From positions 1,771,501 through 1,835,500 of the forward strand of contig BNHL01000001.1 in NCBI GenBank assembly GCA_015472025.1: a DNA stretch of 64,000 bases. The letters are read 5' to 3'. The position numbers and the translations under genes were made by a program. Every line of letters begins with the position of its first letter. Position 1 is the first letter of the stretch. The notes below the pieces were generated by a model. The model searched no databases. It saw nothing but the letters and a program-made list of their open reading frames with translations, and had not been told where the DNA came from. This DNA is from Cytophagales bacterium WSM2-2 (lineage in GTDB: Bacteria; Bacteroidota; Bacteroidia; Cytophagales; Cyclobacteriaceae). Below are positions 34,503 to 42,635 of the stretch, one piece after another.

Positions 34503-35360
34503 ATGAAAAAACTCCTGCTATCTATTCTTGTTGTCTCTGTTGTAAGTAATCACAGTTTTGCGCAGTTGAGCGGTACGACCTATGCGGAAGCCAAGAAAAC
34601 AAAAACGGCTAGCTGGGCCCTTACCTACAGCGAAGCTCCTACGTTTTCCAGCAAACAACCCGATGGGTCCGTGCAGGGACTTGCCGTGGAGATCATAAAA
34701 AAATTTGCGGAATACCTGCAGCAGAATGAAGGTATCAAGGTGACTTATGAATTTAAAGCTAAAGATCCCGGAAATTTCAAGGGCTTCCTTCAAGAAGTAA
34801 AAACGGGAAAGGGTGGCGTATTTGGTCTGGGAAATGTCACTATTACGGAAGCAAGAAAAAAGGAGTATGAGTTTAGCCCGGCATTTATCAAAAACATTTC
34901 ATTCCTGTGTACGAACAAAGATGTGCCTACACTCGAGAGCCTGGATAAAGCTGCAACCGCATTCGCGAATTTCAAGGGCGTGGTGGTCGCTGGATCTACT
35001 GATGAAAAAGTGATGCAGAATTTAAAAGCGAAGTATATTCCGAGCGCAGAGATCGTGCGAGTGGAAAATAATCAGCAGGCGGTTGACCTCATTACCAAAG
35101 ACAATAAAGCATTTACCAATCTTGATTTCACATTTTTTTTCAATGCCCAGAAACAGGGGATTCCCATCAAGCGACATCCGGCAGGAGATCAATCAACCGA
35201 AGAATTTGGAATCATCATGCCAAAAGGAAATGACTGGGCGCCTCTGCTGACCAAATTTCTCAATGCAGATTTCCTCAAATCAACGGATTACAAAAAGATG
35301 CTTTTTACACATCTGGGTGCAAACGGTGTAAAGCGACTCGAATCTTTCGAAAAGAAATAA
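34503..35360 (+). CDS. Periplasmic substrate-binding protein (SBP_bac_3 type), tandem copy 2
   Basis: A 285-residue paralogue of the preceding gene, very similar along its whole length. For example both have the TTYAEA opening after the signal, EARKKEYEFSPAFIKNI, KAATAFANFKGVVVAGSTDEK and the RHPAGDQSTEEFGIIMPKG tail. The signal peptide ends NHSFAQ. Substitutions are scattered, and I see no frameshift. Because it has its own -7-like box, the two genes may be expressed under different conditions. No transporter genes are adjacent. The ligand cannot be told from the sequence by eye. Confidence 0.85.
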   Translation: MKKLLLSILVVSVVSNHSFAQLSGTTYAEAKKTKTASWALTYSEAPTFSSKQPDGSVQGLAVEIIKKFAEYLQQNEGIKVTYEFKAKDPGNFKGFLQEVKTGKGGVFGLGNVTITEARKKEYEFSPAFIKNISFLCTNKDVPTLESLDKAATAFANFKGVVVAGSTDEKVMQNLKAKYIPSAEIVRVENNQQAVDLITKDNKAFTNLDFTFFFNAQKQGIPIKRHPAGDQSTEEFGIIMPKGNDWAPLLTKFLNADFLKSTDYKKMLFTHLGANGVKRLESFEKK

Positions 35361-35576
35361 GTCTTTCCGGCAAATAATTAACTGGCCTTTACAAAGTCCG
35401 TGAGCATTACCTTGCAGACTTCCTTTATTTTCATTCCGCGATATCTGCTGTTAATCGTGGTTAGAAGTTTAACTGCAAAGAAAGCCCCTTGCTCATGCCG
35501 GCCCGGGATGAAATCCTTTTACGATTTCAACCCCGCATGAAACCGTAGTCTGTGTAGAACCAACCAAAACACCCAT

Positions 35577-37061
35577 ATGAACAAACTATGTACTTTAATA
35601 TTCCTGGCAGCAACTATTTCCGTGCAGGCACAGCGATTTAATTCCGCCCTCTTTGGTCAGGATGTCCCGTGTACGCTGATCATGAAATCTACCTGGGAGA
35701 AAAAAGAAGTGACCGTTACCTATCAGCATCCTTTCTTTCTAAAACAACCAGAACAAGCGCTTATCAGCAAGGATGGTCCAATCCTCAAATCAGCACTGGA
35801 AGCATTTGTTATTGATGGAAACACCTGGGCGCTTAGGAGAACTTCGATGTACGGTGATCAGTGGGTAGCTATCGATTTTATGGGTGCCCTGGATCAATTC
35901 ACATTTATCAACATAGGTTCCGACACAAAGCCTTCCGATATAAAAAATAGTACCCAGGTGATTACCGGAACATTAACAGTGAATAGAAGCACGGGAGAAT
36001 CTATGTCAAATACCGAAGTGCTCTTTGGGTACAAAAAGAAAATGCCAAAACTGGTTGCGGATAATCAGGAGCTGGCAAATAAAGTAGCCACCGATGCGAG
36101 CTATGGCTGGTCCAATATTGGTAAGGTTATTAAGGAATATAATTTCTGGTACGAAACAAACAATCCAGGCAAACTAAAATACCTGCCGGGTTTTGAATCT
36201 CAAGACCCCAATAAAAAAGAAGCAGAGCAGGCTAGTATTAAAGGATTTGGAGATTTAAAAGATAAAATCAAAGCCAACCAGGAAAAATCCAAAGCGGAAG
36301 GTCAAAAGCGACTTGACAGTTTGTTTTCGGGCCGTACTGCAACGCCATCACCAGATGTTGCATCAGCCAAAGACAACATCCCTGTGAAGAAAGAAACATT
36401 TGCAGCCAAAATGCAGCGCATCAAAGCGGATGGAAATAAAATGGGGATCATCGTGAACATCCATTCAATAAAAGCTGCTGCGAAGAAAAAAGCGGGAGGA
36501 AGTAGTACAATGATGCAACAGCAAGGAATGGGAGAGGAAATTATTCCAGTGGAAGGCGAATTCACAGATGAATCGTTGACTCCAATCGCAAAGGAATTTA
36601 CAGACGAATTGACCAAGGCGCTTAACACAACGGACATTGAATTCATTAACATCGAGAAGATTCCGTACAGGGAGGTGAAGGTGTTCGGAGCAAACACAAG
36701 AATAGACGACTGGTGGGCAACCAAATACAAAGTGATTTTTGCCTTGGATGTTGATCCGAGAGTTAAAGCCACACACGAAACTTTTGGCAATGATGTAAAG
36801 TTTGCCGGACGCCTTGACTTTATCTGCTCGCTGATTGTGACGGAATATATTGGCGGACCTACTTCTGATAAAAGGGATATCATTACTCAAGTCCTCAATA
36901 TGGGCAGCTTCAGCTCCAGCTTCTCACAGAAAGAAGATGTTGGGGATTTGAAAACGCTCTATGATAAGCTAGTATCCAGAGTTGGTATGCCACTGATCGA
37001 TAAGGCCCGGACAGAGCGAGCGGATGGTGTAAAAAAACTGGTAGAGAAAAAACTAAACTGA
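35577..37061 (+). CDS. Secreted protein of unknown function
   Basis: A 494-residue protein with a signal peptide (MNKLCTLIFLAATISVQAQ). The first part (about 20-165) is beta-rich. A lysine/glutamate-rich helical segment around 205-250 includes KDKIKANQEKSKAEGQKRLD. A glycine/methionine stretch (SSTMMQQQGMGEE) occurs near 305-320, and a final mixed domain contains DDWWATKYKVIFALDVDPRV. I do not recognise the family. A strong terminator follows at 37089. The long open frame with a clean signal peptide makes it a real gene; the function is not known. Confidence 0.65.
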   Translation: MNKLCTLIFLAATISVQAQRFNSALFGQDVPCTLIMKSTWEKKEVTVTYQHPFFLKQPEQALISKDGPILKSALEAFVIDGNTWALRRTSMYGDQWVAIDFMGALDQFTFINIGSDTKPSDIKNSTQVITGTLTVNRSTGESMSNTEVLFGYKKKMPKLVADNQELANKVATDASYGWSNIGKVIKEYNFWYETNNPGKLKYLPGFESQDPNKKEAEQASIKGFGDLKDKIKANQEKSKAEGQKRLDSLFSGRTATPSPDVASAKDNIPVKKETFAAKMQRIKADGNKMGIIVNIHSIKAAAKKKAGGSSTMMQQQGMGEEIIPVEGEFTDESLTPIAKEFTDELTKALNTTDIEFINIEKIPYREVKVFGANTRIDDWWATKYKVIFALDVDPRVKATHETFGNDVKFAGRLDFICSLIVTEYIGGPTSDKRDIITQVLNMGSFSSSFSQKEDVGDLKTLYDKLVSRVGMPLIDKARTERADGVKKLVEKKLN

Positions 37062-37086
37062 TATTGATTTTTGGATTTTTACGGTT

Positions 37087-37115
37087 GAAACCCGGAAGCG
37101 ATTCCGGGTTTTTTA
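37087..37115 (+). terminator. Terminator after the unknown secreted protein
   Basis: AACCCGGAA (37089-37097)/TTCCGGGTT (37102-37110) with GCGA loop and a T-run after it. 28 bases after the stop codon at 37061. Confidence 0.85.
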
Positions 37116-37157
37116 TTTCTCAGGATTTAAAGTGTATAATGCGTTGCTTTTCAAAAA

Positions 37158-38891
37158 ATGAAATTCAAAGACAAGCTTCCCGTCAGCTATCTTCTTTTTA
37201 CCTGGCATGGCCGGATTAATCGATTGACTTATTGGACGGCATCTGTTTTTATCTGGTCGACATTTTACGTGCTGTTTAATGCTATCGACTTCCTGATTTC
37301 ATCGCCCGCAACCTTTGTTCTCTATCCAATTTTATTTTGGGCGTTAGTAGCAACATCAGCGAAGCGCTTGCACGACTGCAATTTTTCAGCGCACTGGTTA
37401 TGGATAATTTTCATTCCGGTATTAGGTGCTCTTGTTCTCATCGTTGTGCTGGGATTTAAGAAAGGCACAGATGCTAATAACCGGTTTGGTATGCCTCCCC
37501 ATTTGGCTCCGGATTATTTCAAAAATCCGGATGTAAAAACAGATGAACTCATAGTGAATGATGTGACTCAACTCAATCCGGTTGTAGTTGGACAAGTGAA
37601 GGGGCCAACGACTGTTGAAGAACTGCAAGCGATTATTAAGAATGCGGATAAACCGGTGTCGATCGGAGGAGGCCGGTTCAGTATGGGCGGACAGACCGCA
37701 AGTACTCACAGTATTCATGTGGATATGCGAAAACTGAATCATGTACTTGAGTTTTCAGCTGAAGAGAAAAGAATAAAAGTACAAGCTGGTATACGTTGGT
37801 GCGACATTCAGGCTTATGTCGATAAACACAATCTGAGCGTGAAGATCATGCAGACCTACGCCAATTTTACTGTGGGAGGTTCGCTCAGTGTAAATGTGCA
37901 TGGTCGTTACATCGGTCTCGGGCCGGTAATTTTATCGGTACGATCTATCGATATTATTCTGGCGAACGGAGAATTAAAGAAAGCTTCCAGGGACAATAAT
38001 TCTGAATTATTCTTCGCCTGCATCGGCTGTTACAATGCGATCGCTGTAATCGTTGCGGTAGAATTCGATCTTGAAGATAACATTCCTGTGCAGCGGGTTC
38101 ATCAAAAAATGAAACGTGAGGAATATGGCCAATTCTTCTCAACACAAGTGAGGAATAACAAAGAGGTCGTTTTTCACAATGGAGATATTTATCCGCCCCG
38201 GTTTGAAAATGTTCGCGCTGTCAGTTGGGTGAAAACAGATCGAAAGCCTACAGAAAAAACAAGGCTGATGCCGTTAGCCGCAGCGTATCCTTTGGAACGA
38301 TATTTTATCGGAGCATTCAGCCGAAGTCGTTTTGGCAAGTGGCGCAGGGAATTCATCATCGACCCGTTGGTTTATCTTTCTACAAAAATCCACTGGAGAA
38401 ATTATGAAGCAGGATATGATGTGGCGGAGTTGGAGCCACAGTCACGAAAGAAAAGCACCTATGTTTTGCAAGAGTACTTTGCACCGGTAGCCAGGTTTGA
38501 CGAATTCACCGAACGCATGAGTGAGATATTCACCAGGCACAATGCAAACATTATTAATATTTCAATTCGTCACGCACTCCCCGATAGCGGCTCTCTCCTG
38601 GCTTGGGCAAAGGAAGAAGTTTTTGCATTCGTGGTTTGGTATAAGCAGGGAACAAGTGAGGCAGAGAAAAATAAAGTAGCCGTGTGGACGCGCGAGTTGA
38701 TCGATGCTGCCAACTCCGTTGATGGCTCATATTACTTGCCTTACCAGGCACACGCCACGGCAGAACAGTTTCACACGGCATATCCAAACGCACAAAAACT
38801 ATTCGAACTAAAATCAAAACTCGACCCGGATTTCAAATTCAGAAATATTCTCTGGGATAAGTATTATTCACCAAATCAAAATCGCGTATGA
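37158..38891 (+). CDS. DUF805-FAD-binding oxidoreductase fusion
   Basis: A 577-residue fusion. Residues about 8-115 look like a DUF805 membrane domain: LLFTWHGRINRLTYW, several hydrophobic helices, SAKRLHDCNFSAHWLW and a GTDANNRFG loop. Residues about 130-330 are a PCMH/FAD_binding_4 domain (vanillyl-alcohol-oxidase type) with PVSIGGGRFSMGGQTAS, IKVQAGIRWCDIQAYVD and NFTVGGSLSVNVHGRY. The usual histidine for covalent FAD is not obvious at the GRFSMGG motif, so non-covalent FAD is likely. The C-terminal part is the substrate cap. A DUF805-FAD fusion is unusual to my knowledge. The gene overlaps the methyltransferase by 4 bases. The substrate is unknown; a membrane-associated lipid or aldose-like substrate is only a guess. 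Confidence 0.75.
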   Translation: MKFKDKLPVSYLLFTWHGRINRLTYWTASVFIWSTFYVLFNAIDFLISSPATFVLYPILFWALVATSAKRLHDCNFSAHWLWIIFIPVLGALVLIVVLGFKKGTDANNRFGMPPHLAPDYFKNPDVKTDELIVNDVTQLNPVVVGQVKGPTTVEELQAIIKNADKPVSIGGGRFSMGGQTASTHSIHVDMRKLNHVLEFSAEEKRIKVQAGIRWCDIQAYVDKHNLSVKIMQTYANFTVGGSLSVNVHGRYIGLGPVILSVRSIDIILANGELKKASRDNNSELFFACIGCYNAIAVIVAVEFDLEDNIPVQRVHQKMKREEYGQFFSTQVRNNKEVVFHNGDIYPPRFENVRAVSWVKTDRKPTEKTRLMPLAAAYPLERYFIGAFSRSRFGKWRREFIIDPLVYLSTKIHWRNYEAGYDVAELEPQSRKKSTYVLQEYFAPVARFDEFTERMSEIFTRHNANIINISIRHALPDSGSLLAWAKEEVFAFVVWYKQGTSEAEKNKVAVWTRELIDAANSVDGSYYLPYQAHATAEQFHTAYPNAQKLFELKSKLDPDFKFRNILWDKYYSPNQNRV

Positions 38892-39739
38892 GCCAGTCAT
38901 CAGAATTCAAAGCTGTATTTTCAAACACGGTTTGGAGCGATAACTTTTACCGATTCCTCCAGGTGATATTTCATTTATACCCCGAAGAGAAATTTCATCA
39001 CCTCATCGCTACTGTGACAAAGGAAAAAAACGCAGATGAGGAAATTTATAAGACGGTACAGTCGCGGCTGCCGGATATAAAACCGTTTTTATCAGAATTG
39101 ACATTTGCTTTGCCTGCATTAAAAAAACAGAAAAGGGAAATGGCACGCCAGGTACTGCAACTTCTTGGTGATAAAACATCCATCAACGGCTATCTCGAGA
39201 TCGGGTCTACTGGTAGGTATATCAGCGAACTACGAAAGCACATTAACTTGTCAGGAAATATCTACCTGACGAATGACATTGCTCCAAGCAATGCTTTGGG
39301 AGATATTTTTGAACGAGGACAACTCAGGAAAATTGGAATATTTTTTCCGCTTGACTACAAGCCAATTTCCTCAACAATCAATGGCGAAAGCCTTGACCTG
39401 GTGACTTGCCACATCGGGCTTCACCATTGTCCACATGATCTGTTGGAAAATTATATCAAGTCAATTCACAGGGTTCTGCGCAAAGGCGGACTGTTTATTA
39501 TGCGTGATCATGATGTGAAGACTTCTGAAATGGCCACGTTTGTTTCATTGGTTCATACAGTGTTTAATCTTGGTCTCAAAGTTTCGTGGGAAGTAGATGC
39601 GAAGGAATTCAAATCATTCAAATCGATTGACGAATGGAGCAAAATTGTATCGGCATTTGGTTTTAAAGATTCCGGACAACGGATTTTGCAAGACAAAGAC
39701 CCCTCTGACAACACCCTCATTTCATTTACAAAATTATGA
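38888..39739 (+). CDS. Class I SAM-dependent methyltransferase
   Basis: A 283-residue cytosolic protein. The SAM-binding motif I is YLEIGSTGRYISEL (about residues 102-115). The acidic motif region follows (IYLTNDIAP), then the LVTCHIGLHHCP segment and RVLRKGGLFIMRDHD. These fit a class I methyltransferase of the methyltransferase_11/25 type. It overlaps both neighbours by ATGA junctions (38888 and 39736), so the three proteins are made together. Its substrate is not evident. It may modify a product of the FAD oxidoreductase or of a lipid-like substrate. Confidence 0.85.
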   Translation: MSQSSEFKAVFSNTVWSDNFYRFLQVIFHLYPEEKFHHLIATVTKEKNADEEIYKTVQSRLPDIKPFLSELTFALPALKKQKREMARQVLQLLGDKTSINGYLEIGSTGRYISELRKHINLSGNIYLTNDIAPSNALGDIFERGQLRKIGIFFPLDYKPISSTINGESLDLVTCHIGLHHCPHDLLENYIKSIHRVLRKGGLFIMRDHDVKTSEMATFVSLVHTVFNLGLKVSWEVDAKEFKSFKSIDEWSKIVSAFGFKDSGQRILQDKDPSDNTLISFTKL

Positions 39740-40821
39740 GCCGCCTTGTCATTCTAACGATCTGCTCTCTGATCCTGGCGCTGATTATTTTTTTCAAAAA
39801 AAAGGATAAAGCAAGAACCGTTGCCGCTGGAAAAGGCTTGGTCATCAAAAAAGAATGGTTGAAGATCAATCCAACTCCGATAACGCCAAAAGAAGAAATC
39901 CGTCCTGCCGATCAAACCTTTCTCACTTTTCCGGAATGGTACCTGGTGTTCAGTCCTGAGGAACAGGCTGAGTATTTTAAGACCCGGACGAGTACTTCAT
40001 TTCCGTATGCAAGTCATATCCGGCAGCTTTGGGATAGTTATAAAATTGTAAAGGATCAGATCAAAGGAAATTTTCCGACCAACACAGGCTATCATTTTAT
40101 GATTTGGGTGATAGCAACAAGCACAACGGTAGAGTATGGAGCGAAGTCAATTTACGAAACACTCATCGGGCGTTTGACGGACACACAGGACGTCATTACT
40201 GAAGAAGACAAATTTAATGCAGCGTTCGCTAAAAGGTATGTCGATTTTATCAAGGACAGACCTTGGTATGAATTCAATTTCAAAAATGAAATGAAGGTGC
40301 TGTGGGGAAACGTTCCTTTTTTTGGAAAGCGCTTCGTCCGAAAATTTGAGCGGAGGTATGCATTGACCACCGAACTTCTGGTCAAATATGTCTATGGCAA
40401 ATTAATCGGGCTGGGAACACAAACTGTTTACGATGTAGCATTACCAACTACTGCCGTGGTCGTTGACAAACTCCCCAAGGATTCTTTAAAGGAAAATATC
40501 ATTAAAGAGTCTGTAGAAGGCGGAGTCATTGTAAAACTTCCGCGTTACGACAAATTCAGCACTGCTGCATTAACCTTAGCGAAGCAGGGTATCTCATTTA
40601 AAGAAATAGCCGGAAACAACTCAGCCATTCTGATTACTTTCTTAACGCCTGCAGAGAAATCCATTGAGTATCGTAATGTCCAGGTTGTTTTCACTCAACC
40701 CATCTCCTCTAATATGGCTGTCAAAAGAATTGCCATTGCCCTACCCGTTGCTCAATTGAGCAGCCTTCTTTTGCAACTGGAGAAAGATCAAATTCAAGTG
40801 GAGCACATATTTGATTTTTGA
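39736..40821 (+). CDS. Membrane-anchored protein of unknown function, third gene of DUF805/FAD operon
   Basis: A 361-residue protein with an N-terminal membrane anchor (LVILTICSLILALIIFF) and a basic stop. The soluble part opens with DQTFLTFPEWYLVFSPEEQA and FPYASHIRQLWDSYKIV, a distinctive opening with aromatic and proline residues, followed by helices and a beta-rich C-terminus. I recall similar TFPEWY...RQFW proteins in other bacteria but do not know a function. It overlaps the methyltransferase by 4 bases. The co-occurrence with FAD oxidoreductase and methyltransferase argues for a shared process at the inner membrane. Confidence 0.65.
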   Translation: MSRLVILTICSLILALIIFFKKKDKARTVAAGKGLVIKKEWLKINPTPITPKEEIRPADQTFLTFPEWYLVFSPEEQAEYFKTRTSTSFPYASHIRQLWDSYKIVKDQIKGNFPTNTGYHFMIWVIATSTTVEYGAKSIYETLIGRLTDTQDVITEEDKFNAAFAKRYVDFIKDRPWYEFNFKNEMKVLWGNVPFFGKRFVRKFERRYALTTELLVKYVYGKLIGLGTQTVYDVALPTTAVVVDKLPKDSLKENIIKESVEGGVIVKLPRYDKFSTAALTLAKQGISFKEIAGNNSAILITFLTPAEKSIEYRNVQVVFTQPISSNMAVKRIAIALPVAQLSSLLLQLEKDQIQVEHIFDF

Positions 40822-40901
40822 CGCTTCTGAAGCGGGCGAGCCTTTTGTAAAAATTCAAAACCCTTCGCCTCAAATATTCACCTAATTTGCGGTAAAAAAG
40901 A

Positions 40902-40909
40902 TAAATTTG
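40902..40909 (+). promoter_or_regulatory. -7 box (TAAATTTG) before the carboxypeptidase-like/thioredoxin protein
   Basis: TAAATTTG fits TAnnTTTG exactly, 25 bases before the ATG at 40935. A TTG is present at 40887-40889 but the 12-base spacing is too short for the usual -33 element. Confidence 0.4.
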
Positions 40910-40934
40910 GTGCTGATAAACCTAAACCGGTGAG

Positions 40935-42584
40935 ATGCTCAAGTGGCTCATTATCTTTTTAGCATTTAGCTGTACTGTCCTTGGCCAACAAATGTTGGAG
41001 GGGAAAATCGTTGATGCCGAAACCGGCAAGCCAGTGGCCTTCGCTTCCATAGGCGTAATGGGGACCACCAAAGGCACGAGCTCCAATCTCAATGGGCAAT
41101 TCACATTGTCGGTGCCGGGAAAGGTTTCATTGAAAATATCATGTGTTGGGTATGAATCGCAGGTAGTTAACTCAACTGTTGACATCCGCCTGATCAAGCT
41201 CAAACCTATTGCAACACAACTGTCAGAGATTGTCATTTTTGACAAGGAAATCAATGCAAGAAAAGTAGTGCGGAAAGCTTTTGCCAGCATTAAAGAGAAC
41301 TACATCACACAGCCGTTTCTTCAGAAATTTTTCTACAGGCATTACTGCAAAGACGATTCAGTCTATGGTAGAATAGTTGAAGCCTTTGTGGATGTGTGGA
41401 AGAATGAAGGCTACCAATCACTGCAGAAGTCAGCTGGCGAAAAAGAGGAGATCCGTGTTACACAAATCAGGCGAAGCCTGGACCGGACAATCATGGCGCA
41501 GGGACACGAACCTATGTCGATCGGAAATATTTTGCAAGCTGACATTGTAGGTTATCAGACACGTGAAAAAAGCGAACACCTATCTTACTTTACGGACCTC
41601 AGCAACCTCAAAACGGATTTTGACAGCTACTCTTTTTTATTCAAAGGTATTACAACCTACGATGGGGAAGAAGTATATGAAATAGGATATGCTTACAAAA
41701 AAGACTCGGTTCTTACCACGTCAGGAGAATATCTTCAGCTAACTCAAATTAGTGGATCATTGTTTATCGTCCCGGATTCACACGCGATAATCAAAGCTGA
41801 GGATGTGAGACGCTACGGGGAAAGTGTTGTTCGCACTTCGTCATTCTATCGTAAGTACAACGGCCGCTATCAACCCTATCATTTTATTCGCGATGGCGAA
41901 AATCATCTTTCTGATAATACGGTACACTCATTTCATATCGAACTGACGTCTGTGGAAACGAGTACCGAACTTAGCGAGAAGTTTACCGGGCGTGAACCGG
42001 GCAGAGAACAACTCCTGAACATTCCTTATGACTCTGCATTTTGGAGCACGACTACAGTTTTGAAAGCTACTCCACTTGAAAACAAGATCATCAGCGACCT
42101 GGGTGGTGGAGCTTCGTTGAACAAGCAATTTTACCTTTACCGCCAATACGAATTGAATGTGAATGATGGAGGAAAAAATGGGGCAGAAAAATTCAATTGG
42201 TTTAAGCAATTCAGCGAAAGCAGAAAAACACTTTACCTCGTATTTTGGGCGAGCGACTGTAAACCCTATTTGGCTGATCTGGAATTGGCTAAACGTTTAC
42301 AGAAACGATACCGGAATAAAATCACGTTCGTGCTTCTCTCTCTCGATGAAGATGAGTCACTATGGAAACAAACGGTATCGAAATACAACTTGTATTCTGA
42401 TGGCATCGTCAACTACCGAATTGGAAAGGACGAAATGATCTTAAAATCCTTTGACGTGAAAGGCGTGCCTACATTCGTATTGATTCCCCGCAATAGCAAA
42501 GCATTTGACCCACACGTAAAACCCCCCAGCGATCCACAGCTTGAGGAGGATTTTAAAATCTTATTGAATAATCGTAGTGAATAA
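40935..42584 (+). CDS. Carboxypeptidase-like regulatory domain plus C-terminal thioredoxin-like domain with CKPY
   Basis: A 549-residue secreted protein (signal ending CTVLGQ). Residues about 22-95 are a carboxypeptidase-regulatory-like domain (GKIVDAETGKPVAFASIGV, then SNLNGQFTLSV). A large middle region (about 100-400) includes KVVRKAFASIKENY and the strand-rich YDGEEVYEIGYAY. From about 430 to the end is a thioredoxin-like fold: LYLVFWASDCKPYLADLELA, then LLSLDEDESLWKQ and GVPTFVLI. The CxxC of TlpA-type proteins is C442-K-P-Y445 here, so only one cysteine remains. It lies 113 bases after the DUF805/FAD operon and ends at a bidirectional terminator. Confidence 0.8.
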   Translation: MLKWLIIFLAFSCTVLGQQMLEGKIVDAETGKPVAFASIGVMGTTKGTSSNLNGQFTLSVPGKVSLKISCVGYESQVVNSTVDIRLIKLKPIATQLSEIVIFDKEINARKVVRKAFASIKENYITQPFLQKFFYRHYCKDDSVYGRIVEAFVDVWKNEGYQSLQKSAGEKEEIRVTQIRRSLDRTIMAQGHEPMSIGNILQADIVGYQTREKSEHLSYFTDLSNLKTDFDSYSFLFKGITTYDGEEVYEIGYAYKKDSVLTTSGEYLQLTQISGSLFIVPDSHAIIKAEDVRRYGESVVRTSSFYRKYNGRYQPYHFIRDGENHLSDNTVHSFHIELTSVETSTELSEKFTGREPGREQLLNIPYDSAFWSTTTVLKATPLENKIISDLGGGASLNKQFYLYRQYELNVNDGGKNGAEKFNWFKQFSESRKTLYLVFWASDCKPYLADLELAKRLQKRYRNKITFVLLSLDEDESLWKQTVSKYNLYSDGIVNYRIGKDEMILKSFDVKGVPTFVLIPRNSKAFDPHVKPPSDPQLEEDFKILLNNRSE

Positions 42585-42612
42585 AAAAGCCTGGAATAGA
42601 TTCCAGGCTTGT
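42585..42612. terminator. Bidirectional terminator between convergent genes
   Basis: AAGCCTGGAA (42587-42596)/TTCCAGGCTT (42601-42610) with TAGA loop. It lies between the stop codons of the plus gene (42584) and the minus fadE (42636) and serves both. Confidence 0.85.
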
Positions 42613-42635
42613 CTTTCTTCTCTATTGTCTTACGT

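Noticed and set aside
36302-36883. 193-codon minus-strand frame opposite the unknown secreted protein
   Set aside because: The plus-strand frame has a signal peptide and terminator; this one has serine/valine-rich noise typical of antisense frames.
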